Below the pieces are notes generated by a model. It saw nothing but the letters and a program-made list of their open reading frames with translations, did not search any database and had not been told where the DNA came from. A stretch of 43,375 bases of DNA from Cochliopodium minus. Its lineage: Eukaryota > Discosea > Himatismenida > Cochliopodiidae. Both the position numbers and the translations under genes were made by a program. Positions 19,534 through 30,476 of the stretch are shown here, one piece after another (within the stretch, counting starts at the first letter, position 1; each line of letters begins with the position of its first letter). The stretch spans positions 115,529 to 158,903 of the forward strand of contig JAMYWO010000086.1 in assembly GCA_024220525.1 (NCBI GenBank). Direction: 5' to 3'.

Positions 19534-21189
19534 ATGAATAAATCTTTTGATGAGGAGGATAATGATTCATATAATTCAGAAGAGGAAAAAGATATGAAGC
19601 ATAACCAAAAAAATAGAATTCAAAATACTCCACTACATCAGTTATGTTCATCCAAATACATCACAATTGAAAAATTGAAGAGAATGATAGATAAAAAAGC
19701 AGATATAAATGCATCAAACAGATTGAATGATACACCACTACATAATGCATGCCGAAATAGAAAGATAGATAAAGAGATGATAAAGTATATGATTGACAAA
19801 AAATCAGATGTGAATATGAAAAGTCAGAATGAGAATATACCGCTACATTATGCTTGTGAAAATGAAGACATAAAATTTGAATCGATAAAATATCTAATCG
19901 AAAAAAAATCGGAAATAAATACGACAAACAAAACGAAATCAACTGCCTTGCATCTACTCTGTGAAAACAAGAATCTGATGTCGATCGAAAGATTAAAATA
20001 TTTCGCTGAAAAAGGATCAGAGTTTGATTTGGTGGATACATTCAATGGGACACCTTTTTGTTACGCGTGTTGGAACAAGAATATCACAGTGGAAATAATA
20101 AATTTCATGATAGAAAAGAAAGTCAACACCAATTTTAAATTTAATGAAAATAATTACCCCTTTATGTACTTGTTAAAAAATGTGAGTATAAATGTTGATA
20201 TGATAAAGGTGATGGTGAATCACAAAGCCGATTTGAAAGAAAATTTTTTGAAGGACAAATCTCCGCTTCATTTGTTGTGTGAGAACAAAAGCCTTTCTTT
20301 GGATGTCTTCGAGTTTTTGGTCAATAGCAAGGCAGAAGTCAATGTTTTGGACAAAGAAAAATCTTCGCCTCTCCACTGTTTATTGTCCAACGAAAATGTC
20401 AACTTTAAGATTGTCAAGTTTTTTGTAGACAACAAAAGTTATTTGGATGGAAGAAATTTTGGTCATGAGATTCCGCTCCATCTAGCTTGCAAGAACGAAA
20501 GAATATCCTTGGACTCGATCAAATATTTAGTGGAGAATAAATCAGATGTCAATGTAAACAAGCTCGAAAATGAAACTTTCCCTTCTCCCTTGATGCTTTC
20601 CCTACAAATGACTAACAACGTAGAAATAGTCAAATATCTCATCGAGAAGAAAACCATCATTGAAATTAAGCAGGATCCGCCGTATCGTAATTTCTACCAT
20701 TCCCATTTCTCCAGTTCTTACACTTCTTACTTTAATAACTATTTTGAGAAGGGAAACCTCACAAAATCGGAATCCAAAATGATCTCCCTCTTACTCATTT
20801 TTCACGCCGAAAACAACCTTTCTCCCTCTCAAAAAGAAGAAACTTTCATTTCGAAACATTACAACAAATTCCTCGAAAGAAAGGATCGAGGTGACTTGTG
20901 GAATACAAAAATCCACTATTTATTTCCCGACTCCATTAAACTTCGAGTGTTCTCCTTTTTCGTTTGCTCAAAATATTTTTCTCGTAAACTCAAACAAATT
21001 TTTCCTAAGCCTTTACTTTTTTTAATCGTCAAAATCATGATCGATTTGATCCTTACTCACAAACGTTTGTCTGAAAAAAGAAAATTTGATGATAATCATT
21101 TTGATGAAGATGAAAAAGATTTTGATTTCGATGCTTTGAATGGAGAAAGAAGTGTTCATAAAAAATTTAAATGGGACAATTTAAATTGA
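19534..21189 (+). CDS. Ankyrin-repeat protein with a C-terminal motif shared with the A/B/C family
   Basis: A single exon encodes 551 residues. After an acidic start (DEEDNDSYNSEEEKD) about nine ankyrin repeats run from residue ~30 to ~390, most with the TPLH or PLHxxC core (TPLHQLCSSKYITIEKL, TPLHNACRNRKID, IPLHYACENEDIKFESIKYL, IPLHLACKNERISLDSIKYL). The spacing of about 35 residues is slightly longer than the usual 33. The C-terminal part has FSFFVCSKYFSRKLKQIFPK then PLLFLIVKIMI, which lines up position by position with the C-termini of copies A-C. Ankyrin arrays bind proteins; a C-terminal adaptor motif is how ankyrin-SOCS or ankyrin-F-box proteins reach ubiquitin ligases, but that role is only a hypothesis here. 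The tail is acidic and Lys-rich. Confidence 0.88.
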   Translation: MNKSFDEEDNDSYNSEEEKDMKHNQKNRIQNTPLHQLCSSKYITIEKLKRMIDKKADINASNRLNDTPLHNACRNRKIDKEMIKYMIDKKSDVNMKSQNENIPLHYACENEDIKFESIKYLIEKKSEINTTNKTKSTALHLLCENKNLMSIERLKYFAEKGSEFDLVDTFNGTPFCYACWNKNITVEIINFMIEKKVNTNFKFNENNYPFMYLLKNVSINVDMIKVMVNHKADLKENFLKDKSPLHLLCENKSLSLDVFEFLVNSKAEVNVLDKEKSSPLHCLLSNENVNFKIVKFFVDNKSYLDGRNFGHEIPLHLACKNERISLDSIKYLVENKSDVNVNKLENETFPSPLMLSLQMTNNVEIVKYLIEKKTIIEIKQDPPYRNFYHSHFSSSYTSYFNNYFEKGNLTKSESKMISLLLIFHAENNLSPSQKEETFISKHYNKFLERKDRGDLWNTKIHYLFPDSIKLRVFSFFVCSKYFSRKLKQIFPKPLLFLIVKIMIDLILTHKRLSEKRKFDDNHFDEDEKDFDFDALNGERSVHKKFKWDNLN

Positions 21190-21430
21190 ATAATATATTT
21201 TTAATTAAATTAAATTTATTTAATAAATAGCCGAGATTTAGCTTCATTTTTTAAATTTTAAAATGACAAATTTTCTTGATTCATTATCTCAAAAAAGAAA
21301 CTAAATATATTTTATATACATGTTAAAATTGCTCAGTGAAATAACAATAAAAATAAAATTAACGAAATTTCCACAAACAATTAAATAAAAAATCAAAAAA
21401 AAAAAATCAAACCAAAACCAATAAAAGAGA

Positions 21431-22041
21431 ATGAGATTAGCAATTTATATGTGTTTGTTGATATTCACTGTAATGATATTGTATCCTTTGGGAATAACAA
21501 CAATAGCAATGGGAAAAGTGGATCCAGTAAAAAATAATTTTGAAGAAATTAAAATGATTAAGATTTAGGTGAAATTTAACATATAATTAATAAATTAATT
21601 TAATCAAAAAAGGGTGATTGTGATATTGAAGATCAAATAGGACTTACAGTTGGAGATTGGCTTGTGGGATTGGGGATAGCAACATTGATTATGGCTACAA
21701 TGGTTTTGATAGGGTATTTCTTGTTCCTATTCGATATCATCTCCATGTGGTATCTCATCCCTGTTGCAGTAATTAACAGTGCATTTTCATTGATATGGTT
21801 CATAATAGGTGGGATTGTAATATTCAGAGGAAACATTAATTGTAAGAAAGAAAAAAAAGAAACTTTGCTGAATATTTTTTTCTCCTTTATTTTGTTTATA
21901 TTATTTTTAATTTTTTTTTTTTGAATAAAAGGCATACAAAGAGGTTCTACTGTTGTAATCTATGCAGTTGTACTTTGGAGCTTATCAGCATTTATGATAT
22001 TGTTTCAATGTTGTAATCCTATCACATTTTTTGTAGTATAA
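21431..22041 (+). CDS. Four-helix small membrane protein (TMEM272-like)
   Basis: Exons 21431-21526, 21613-21841 and 21932-22041 join in phase to 144 residues. Four hydrophobic segments: residues 3-26 (CLLIFTVMILYPLGITTIAM), about 44-66, about 72-93 and about 106-135. Loop cysteines (DCDIED after the first helix, NINC before the last) and the overall spacing resemble TMEM272-type proteins of protists and animals, a weak match made by eye. No enzymatic motif. An in-frame TAG inside the first intron shows that the intron must be removed. Confidence 0.7.
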
Positions 22042-22191
22042 AAGGGATGAATAGAACATTGTTAAAAATGTTTCAAAAAATCTTGTAGATAAGATGTTTA
22101 TTTCAATAAAAAATCAGTTTAAATGATTCAATTTTTTTATTTTTATAAATTTAAAATTTGAATCCTTTATCAAGTTATAAATCATAATTGT

Positions 22192-23461
22192 ATGAGTTTA
22201 AGTATATTGATAAATACTTTCCCTGATAAAACAACTAATGAATTGATCAATGAATATCAGAAGAATGGCTTTGATTTGGAAAAAACTATCAATACTATCA
22301 AATTGCAGCTGAATCCTTTCGATATCCAAATCCCATCGATTTTCTCTTCGAAATCTAATCAAGAAATAAGATCATTATGTCAAAATGGTTAGGATTAAGA
22401 ATATATTGGTTATTAATCATATTAACATTTATGTGACTTTCATAAACAATAAAAACATGATACAGTAGCAAATAATGTGAATGAGAATATTGTGGAGAAT
22501 TTGCCAAGGTTATATGGTATCAAAATGGAATGTATAAAGTTAAAAGAAAATGCTCTTGAAAAAATCAATGGACCATGTTGCAGTGAATTCACAATGATAT
22601 TGGATGAAGATATTGTAATGCCTATAATAAGGGAATTTAGCCATAATGAAATAACATATCAAGTGAATATTGAAAAAATACCCATCATAATAGGAAATGA
22701 ATGTAATGAGAATCCATTCAAGATCACATTGAAAGATTACTTAATGGTAAAAAGAAATAAATAAAAATAATAAATGAGATTTCATAAAAGTAAATTAGAT
22801 ATTGATGCTATAAAAGAGATGATAAATCATTTAATTTCTTGAATTGAAACTAAACATGCAATAATTATCAAAATATCATTTTTTTTTTTAATCCAAAATG
22901 TAGGATATAAAATCATGTCAATCAATTCCCAACAATTGGAAAGGTAATAAATCATTATATTCTCATGATAAAGACACAAAAGCAATAGTATCGACACAAG
23001 TATGCATAATCCCAAAAATAAACAAATATAAATTGTCTATCATCAACAATACCAGTTTTGATCACGATCCATCTATCCTATTGATTGTATCCACCCACAA
23101 TGGAACATCATGTTCTATAATAAGGAATGCAAAGTTTGGAAAAAAGATTTATTTCAACAATAATGGGAAAAACGATTCTTTTCAAACATCTCAAAACAAT
23201 CAAAAGAATAATTTAGCTATCATTGTACAAGTTCCTATCTTATTCTCAAATTCTCTATTTCCTTCACTTAAATTTGGTTATAATGAGGATAATGAACCTT
23301 TTAATTTTAAAGATTTTGGAGATTTGAATATTAGAAGAGATAATAGATATCCTCTCAGAATAACTTTGCAATTTTACAAATATACAGATGATGGTACTTT
23401 GGACAGTTATTTTCTTCATGAAATCCAAAAGATTTTAAAGGATTCGTATTTTGCAAAATAA
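22192..23461 (+). CDS. CUE-like domain protein with an unassigned conserved domain (paralogue 1)
   Basis: Exons 22192-22387, 22466-22746 and 22904-23461 join to 344 residues. The N-terminus (LINTFPDKTTNELINEYQ, NGFDLEKTINTI) has the FP and the D-E-K-T-I pattern of CUE ubiquitin-binding helices. The rest aligns with the downstream gene: LPRLYGIKMECIK, IEKIPIIIGNE, NWKGNKSLY, PSILLIVSTHNGTSCSII, IYFNNNGKNDSF, DLNIRRDNRYPLRITLQFYK. It ends soon after that block and lacks the Trp-rich C-terminal extension and the Cys cluster of its neighbour. The conserved domain is not one I can name. Tandem, same orientation, 218 bp apart from its paralogue. Confidence 0.75.
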
Positions 23462-23679
23462 ATCTCAATAACAACCATTTATCAAACTTTCATTCCATTT
23501 TCTATATTTTTTTTTTTCCATTTAATAATTGATTGCTTTTGTCTTAAATAAGTTATCTCATTTTCATTCCAAGCCTTTTTTTTTTTTTCACTAAATATAA
23601 AAAATTTCACAAAAAAATAAAAAAATTAAAAAAAATCAAAAAAATAAAAAAAAGGTTTTAAAATTTAATAATACAAAAA

Positions 23680-25547
23680 ATGAATTACGAACAATTAAGA
23701 GAAATGTTCCCAAATGTGAATGAAAAGGATTTATTAGAAGAGATTGAAAAAAATAACTATAATATCGAACAAACACTCAATACTCTTTTAAATAAACAAG
23801 ATAAACAAATAATTCAACCACAAATTATTGTTCCTAAACCACAAATACAAATAGAATGCAATGGATCAATTGATAAATGTGGATGTAATTGCCATACAAA
23901 TATTGGAAGTGTATTCCATGTATTTCCATGTTGTTATGTATGCAATAAATGTGGAGGAAATATACCAACCAATTTGAGAGATACTCATGATATCAAGAAA
24001 GAAATTAAAAAACCAATCTTCATTGAGCAACAATGGCAAATAAATCCACAACCATTAAGAATACAAGAAGAATATGAACAAGTATGCATAAAAGGTAAAA
24101 TTTTAGAAAAAAAGTAAATTTGGATTGAAAGAATGAGCTTTATGAACATAACCTATTTATAACTTAATTATTTTTATTTTATTCAGTTGCAAACATGGTT
24201 GGTGATAATTATTCATTGAATTTAGCATCAAAACATGGATTGAACATAGTTTATGCATCATGGGAAGATAATGGAAGAAATAAAGAAAGCAGCTGGGGAC
24301 CATGTATCTCGGATATGACCTTGCAAGTAGGAGACAGAATGATGCCAGTGATAAGACAACCAAACTTCACAGATCTCACATGGGATGTGCCAATGGAGAA
24401 AATACCCTTGGTGGTAGGAAATGAAAACAACGATCCTCTCTATCAAACAAATCTCAAGGAATATCTCAAGGATGTAAGATCCTATCTCACCAAGCCAAAT
24501 ACATGGAAAGGAAATGTGAAATCATTGTACTGCGAAGAAAGAGATAGCCAAGTGATCATGTCCTCTCAAACATGCTTTTTGCCTGTTCCCAAATCCACAG
24601 AAAGCAAGTTTAATGTTGCTCTGATGAACTACCAAAGCACTCAATACAACCCTGCTGTGTTGGCTATTGTCTCCACATCCAATGGTACTTCTTGCCAGCT
24701 CGTGACAAATGCAGGTGGGTGGAATGGACAAAAACTCTTCTTCAACAATAACGGTCAGAAGGCTTCTTTCTTGGCACAAAGATTGTCCGACAACAGATTG
24801 GAAAAGGGTTTGTCTTTGAACAACCCCATCTCCGAAAAAGAGAAACAACAAAACATGGTCATGATCATCCAAGTTCCTGTCAAAGTGAAAAGCAGAGTGA
24901 TTCGCCATCACCGTAAACAGTTTTTGCCAAATGTTCAATGCATGATTAATTGCTCTCCTCATTCTTACGCATATGACGATATTGACGAGGAACAAGAATC
25001 TTTCAATGTCAACAAAATGAGCAATCAAAGTGAAAATTTTGCTTTCGGAGGTATGGAATTGAAAAAGAGAGAAAAAAGCAATGTGGAACATGCTATTATC
25101 AAAGTAGGTGAGGACGAAGGAGAGTTCCCAGACTTTAACAACCTAGAAATCGAAAGAGACACCAAATATCCCGTTAGAGTCACCCTCCAGTACTACAAAG
25201 CCACCAGCAATGGTGTCATAGACGAGGAAGTCATCTCCCAAATCTCAAACGAATTAAAGGAGTCCAGAAAGTACGCCACTTCGATTGGAAGTCTTGTTGT
25301 CAACAACAGTAACAGACCTACTGAGTTTGACAAACAACATCTTGTTAAGGTTGCTCCTTGGTGGGGTGATTGGTGGATCATCAATCAACAGAGATTCAAC
25401 TATTTGACTGAGAACCAGGCTCGTGAGAAGGTTTTCAAGAATGGCAGGTTTGTCGATTCTTCTCTCAATGATGTTGAGAACAGATTGTATCATATCCTTT
25501 CCTCTTCTAATGGATCTAACGATCCTAACATCCAATGGATTTTGTGA
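23680..25547 (+). CDS. CUE-like domain protein with Cys cluster and unassigned conserved domain (paralogue 2)
   Basis: Exons 23680-24094 and 24187-25547 join to 591 residues; the phase-1 intron before VANMVGDNY is in the same place as in paralogue 1. Order: CUE-like segment (1-40; LREMFPNVNEKDLLEEI, NYNIEQTLNTLL); a Cys/His cluster at C60, C67, C69, C71, H72, H80, C84, C85, C88, C91 that could bind zinc; then the large conserved domain (WGPCISDMTLQVGDRMMPVI, VPMEKIPLVVGNEN, NPAVLAIVSTSNGTSCQLV, KLFFNNNGQKASF, RDTKYPVRVTLQYYK); then VAPWWGDWWIINQQRFNYL near the end. Coding GC is higher than in the paralogue, suggesting higher expression, which is inference. Biochemical role unknown. Confidence 0.82.
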
Positions 25548-25720
25548 ATAGATTAAATATTAATAAAAAAAAAAGGGAGTTTAAAAATAAAGAAGCTTGT
25601 ATTTTTCCAAAAAAGAGACATTGTGAATCTAAATTTTAATTTATTTAATTTTATATTTTTTATTTCAAAATAAAATAAAAAAAAATTGTTTATAAAATAT
25701 ATTTTTGAATACAAAAAAAG

Positions 25721-28700
25721 ATGTTTAAAAAGAAATTTTGCATTCCCAAGATCAAATTGAATCTATCCATTTTCAAAACCAAGAATATATCTTTTGCCAA
25801 TCAGAAATTCAAGTATTATAGCACCGATTCTCCCAGTGCTGCTATATCTGTCTTTGAAATGTTTTCTATAGGGCTTGGACCATCTTCCAGTCACACTGTA
25901 GGGTAAATTAAAATACAGCCACCTTTAATTATCCATTATAAAGCCTAATATTCGAAGATATTTTATTAAATTAAATTTACTGTTATATATTCATTATACA
26001 CTTCACATATTAATTTTATTGCAACCAAATTACAAAATATTATCTATTGAGGAAAATGATTCATGCAATTCACATCAAAAAATTTACATCTTATATTTCC
26101 TTTATAAAATAAATATAAAGCATGAACAATAAAAAATTGATCAAATGCAAGATATTATAATATTCTTCAAATATATAAACGATTTAAGATTTGAAAACAA
26201 TTTGATATATCCTAACAATATTTTAAAAGGAGAGATAAACCATTAAGAATAAAAATTATTATTTTCCAAAAAAATTAAAATCTCAATTGTTTAAAAAGTG
26301 ATTGAAAATCATTTTGCATTTAAAAATTTGATGTTATTTTCACATCTTATTTCTCTTTTTTGAAATAAAAGGCCAATGAGAGCTGCTAAAAAATTCGCAG
26401 AGAGTTTGGAGAATAAGGGGTTGTTGGAGAAGACAAAAAGAGTGAACGCTGATTTGTACGGTTCTTTGGCTCTAACTGGTGAAGGTAAAATTTTTTTTTT
26501 AACAATAAATAAGAGAAAAGTTTAAAATAAAATTAAAATCAAAAAAAATTTAAAATAATCTATAAAAAGAATTGAAATATTCATGAAAGAAGAATTAAAT
26601 TATTCATGAAAGAAGAACAAAAGAAAAATAAAACAATAAATTATTAATAAACACAAAAATGAATAAAAAATGAATAAAAATAAATTAAATAAATTAAAAA
26701 AATTTAAAAATTTAATGAATTCATTTAAAAATTAAATGAATTTAATAAAATAAAATTAATATAAATAAATTTGAAATTAAAAAATTATTAATAGTAAATT
26801 ATTTTCATTAAACATAGGACATGGAACCCCAAAAGCAATTCTGTTAGGATTATCAGGAGAAGCACCAGCAACAGTGGAAATAGATTCAATCAGAATAAAG
26901 CTGGCAGACATCTGGCAACAAAAGAGAATTCCGATCATGGGAAAAAAAATGATCCGCTTTGAGAAATCTGACTTGAAGTTTTTCATGGAGAAACGTTTGA
27001 AGTATCATTCTAATGGTATGGAGTTTTCTGCTTATGAGGATGAAGAAGGGAAGAACGAAATTTTGCGTGAGAGATATTATTCCATTGGTTAAAAAAATTT
27101 TTTTTTTTTTTATTTTATAATTTTGATTTCAATTTTTTATTATTGTATTTTTTCTTCATTTTTTATTATTCATTTTATTATTTAATTTTTATTTATTTTT
27201 ATTTTTTATTTTTTATTTTTATTGTTTATTATTGTATTTTTTCTTCATTTTTTATTTCATTCAATTTATATTTATTTTTATATTAATATTTATATTTAAT
27301 TATTTATTAATTATTTATTTATATTTATTTTATTCATTTTATTATTCAATTTATAATTATTTTTTATTTTTTTTTCATTATTTTATTTTTTCATTTTTTT
27401 GTATTTTCGTTGTTTTTTTAATCAAAGTTTTTAATTTTAAAATTTTTTTTGAAGGAGGTGGATTTTTCGTATCAGAGGAAGGTTTCTTGACAGGTGACGC
27501 TTTAGCAGGAAAGGAGAGAAAGGAACCTCGTTTCCCATTTAGATCTGGAAGTGATCTCCTCAAAATCTGTTCTGGTTATTTTTAATTTATTATTTTTATT
27601 ATTTATTTTTTATTTTTATTTTGTTTTTATTTTTATTTTTATTTTTTTATTTCATTTCATTTTTTTTTATTTTTTTTTTTAGAAAATAATTTGAAAATAT
27701 CTGATGTTGCTCGTATCAACGAATCCACGTGGACTCCAGAAGACCAAATCGATGCCAAACTTGACCAAATATGGGAAGTCATGAACAACTCCATAGAAAG
27801 AGGCATGACCACCAAAGGAATTTTGCCTGGAGGTACAATCTAAATATATTTATTTTATATTATTTTGTTTTATTTTTATTTTTTTTTATTGAATTTTATT
27901 TTATTTATTTTATTTTATTTTTATTTTTTTTTTTTCGTTTTATTTTATTTATTTTTATTGAATTTTATTTGCATTTTTAAAATTTGTATTTTTTATTTCA
28001 ATAGTTTTTTTTTCATTTTTATTTATTTTATTTTTATTTAATATTTTTTTATTTCTTAAAAATTATGATTAATAAAATTTTTTTTTAAAAAGTATTTTTG
28101 ATTTTAAATGTTTAACTAATTTTTCTTATCATCACATTATTTGTTTTTTATTATTTTTGTTTTATTATTACTATTACTATTATTTTTTATTTTTTATTTA
28201 TTTTATTTTATTTATTTTTTCTTTTTTTTAAATAGGATTGAGTGTGGTGAGAAGAGCACCAAAATTGTACGACAAAATTAAAATGAAGCCGGCCTCCAGT
28301 TACCCATACGACTACGTCACCATCTACGCAATCGCTGTCAATGAAGAAAACGCAGCAGGTGGAAGAGTAGTCACTGCCCCAACAAGTAAAAAAAAAAATA
28401 ATTAAAAATAAAAATAATTAAAAAAAAAAATAAAATAAATAATAAAATAAAATGATATAATTAAATAATTAAATAACATTTTTTCATTAAAAAAAAAACT
28501 AGATGGAGCCAGTGGTAAATATTTTTTTGAGTTCATTTTTTAATTAATTTTAATTTTGATTATTTATTTTTTATTTTTTCATCTATAAATTTTTATTTTA
28601 TTTTTTTTGATTAAAATTATTTTTTGATTAAAATATTTGTTTCATTTATTTCATCATTTTTTTGATTAAAATTATTTTTTTTTGATCAATTTTGTTTTAT

Positions 28701-28945
28701 TATTTTTTTTTATTTTTTAAATTTTTATTTTATTAAAATATTTATCACAAAAATTTAGGTATTATTCCAGCAGTTTGCAAATACTACACAATGTTTGTGG
28801 ACAACGCAAACCCAGAGGGAATAAGAAATTACTTGTTGACTTCTGCCATCATCGGAATGTTGTTTAAAAGCGGAGCCAGTATTTCTGCTGCTGAGGTCGG
28901 ATGCCAAGGTGAAGTTGGTGTTGCTTGTTCCATGGCTGCTGGAGG
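25721..28945 (+). CDS. Iron-sulphur-type L-serine dehydratase with mitochondrial-like leader (3' end missing)
   Basis: Eight exons (25721-25902, 26372-26484, 26818-27087, 27455-27574, 27683-27832, 28236-28385, 28503-28514, 28759-28945) join in phase. A basic leader ending near KYYSTDS suggests organellar import. Then come the family blocks: [79 protein letters not shown], and [20 protein letters not shown] carrying the first cluster cysteine. The enzyme converts L-serine to pyruvate and ammonia using a 4Fe-4S cluster. About the last 110 residues of the family, with the other two cluster cysteines, are absent: after the donor at 28946 there is only T-rich repeat up to an N at 29174. Exon 7 is 12 nt. 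Confidence 0.9.
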
Positions 28946-28949
28946 GTAA

Positions 28950-29173
28950 AAGAATGATTTTTTTTATTTTTTATTATTTATTTTTTTTTTATTTTTTATT
29001 TTTTATTTTTATTTTTTTATTTTTATTTTTTTATTTTTATTTTTTTATTTTTTATTTTTTATTTTTTATTTTTTGTTTTTTAATTTTTTAATTTTTATTT
29101 TTTATTTTTTATTTTTTTTTTTTTATTTTTTATTTTTTATTTTTTTTTTTTTATTTTTTATTTTTTATTTTTT
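28950..29173. repeat. ATTTTT low-complexity tract ending at an assembly gap
   Basis: About 220 bp of TTTTTA-type units, then one N at 29174. This is where the serine dehydratase gene is lost. The N marks an unresolved base or collapsed gap. Confidence 0.9.
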
Positions 29174-29174
29174 N

Positions 29175-30173
29175 AATCACCCATTTGCAATTGTCGTTAC
29201 CCACAAACTCGTCAATATTTGTCTCAACTATCCAGAATTGGATGAGTTAAGGAATAACCTATTTTTCGCGGGACATTTCTCACTTTGCTACAAATACAAA
29301 AAATCTTTTAGATAGTCCGAAAGTGAGAAAAGAACTTTTTGGAGAGAAGTGCCAAGACCTATTTTCTTGTGAAAATTATTTTATTGAAATCATTTTTTTA
29401 TTTTTTAAATTTTTTAAATTTTTGGATAGATTGCACGAATTTAGTGTTGGAAACAGATTTTCTGGAAAAACTGGATCAGAATTAAAGTAAAAAATTTGGA
29501 AATTTTATTTATTTAATCATTTTTATTTTTAATTTTTTTAATTATTTTAATTTTTTTAATTAAATTAATCTTTGAATAAAAGAGAAATGCTCACTCATTT
29601 TTCAGTTGAATTGAACATGATGATAAATTGGATTAGTAACACTACAACAGTGACAAAGAAAAACCTAACTACGAGTTTCTCTTGATACACAAGTACTTGA
29701 GTGTGGTAAAAATAATAAAAAAATAAAAATAAAAAATAAAAATAAAATAAAAAAGTAAAAAAATAAAAATGAAAATAAAAATGAAAAATAAAAATAAAAT
29801 AAAAATAAAAAATAAAAATAAAATTAAAAAGTAAAAGTAAAATAAAAAAAATAAAATAATCAAAATAATCAAAAATAAATAATGTTAAATTTTTTTAAAA
29901 AAGCATGATTTACTTCAATCGAATCAAATTCTTCTTGATGAATGATCAGGTATTATAGATGACTTTGAGTCTACAGTTAATTTATTTTATCAGCCCCATT
30001 TAAATATATACAAGGCAGTCTTGAAGTTTCTTTTGATCTTCCCAAGAACAAGTTCATCTACGAATTTGTTTTTAAATGATTTTTGAATGGCTTTTGGTCT
30101 TTGCAAATCTTCTTCTATGATGATTTCAAATATTCAAGTAAATTTTTTTATTTTTCATTTATTAATTTTATTT

Positions 30174-30204
<31 letters not shown>

Positions 30205-30476
30205 ATTTTTTATTTTTTATTTTATTTTTATTTTTATTTTTTATTTTTTATTTTTATTTTTTTATTTTATTTTATATTTTTATCATTTATTTTTTTATTT
30301 TCACAAAAGTTACACACCGAAGTCACATCTCACAAAGTGTGTGCAATGACATTCCCTTTTAAATTGAACAAAGTGAAAACAGAATGGTTGAAAAGTTGAC
30401 AGCATTTTTTTGAGTGCACAGGTTTGTGCAGATTAAAACTTCTCAATGACAACGTTTACACTGTAAAAGCAAATGG
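29175..30476 (+). pseudogene. Disrupted coding-like exons of unknown protein(s)
   Basis: Short stretches with clear coding character are broken by stops or phase errors. Examples: NHPFAIVVTHKLVNICLNYP then a frame change to DSPKVRKELFGEKCQDLF; LHEFSVGNRFSGKTGSELK; KPNYEFLLIHKYLSV; IYFNRIKFFLMNDQ; GSLEVSFDLPKNKFIYEFVF followed by an in-frame TGA and then FLNGFWSLQIFFYDDFKYS; CAMTFPFKLNKVKTEWLKS, TGA, then QHFFECTGLCRLKLLNDN. Stops are TGA in three places. Either this is a decayed gene or the sequence next to the N is of poor quality. It may be the missing N-terminal part of the RCC1-like gene that follows, but I could not build a continuous model. Confidence 0.45.

Noticed and set aside
25721-28945. 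Bacterial contamination for the serine dehydratase
   Set aside because: Eight spliced exons with A/T-rich introns and a leader show a resident eukaryotic gene.
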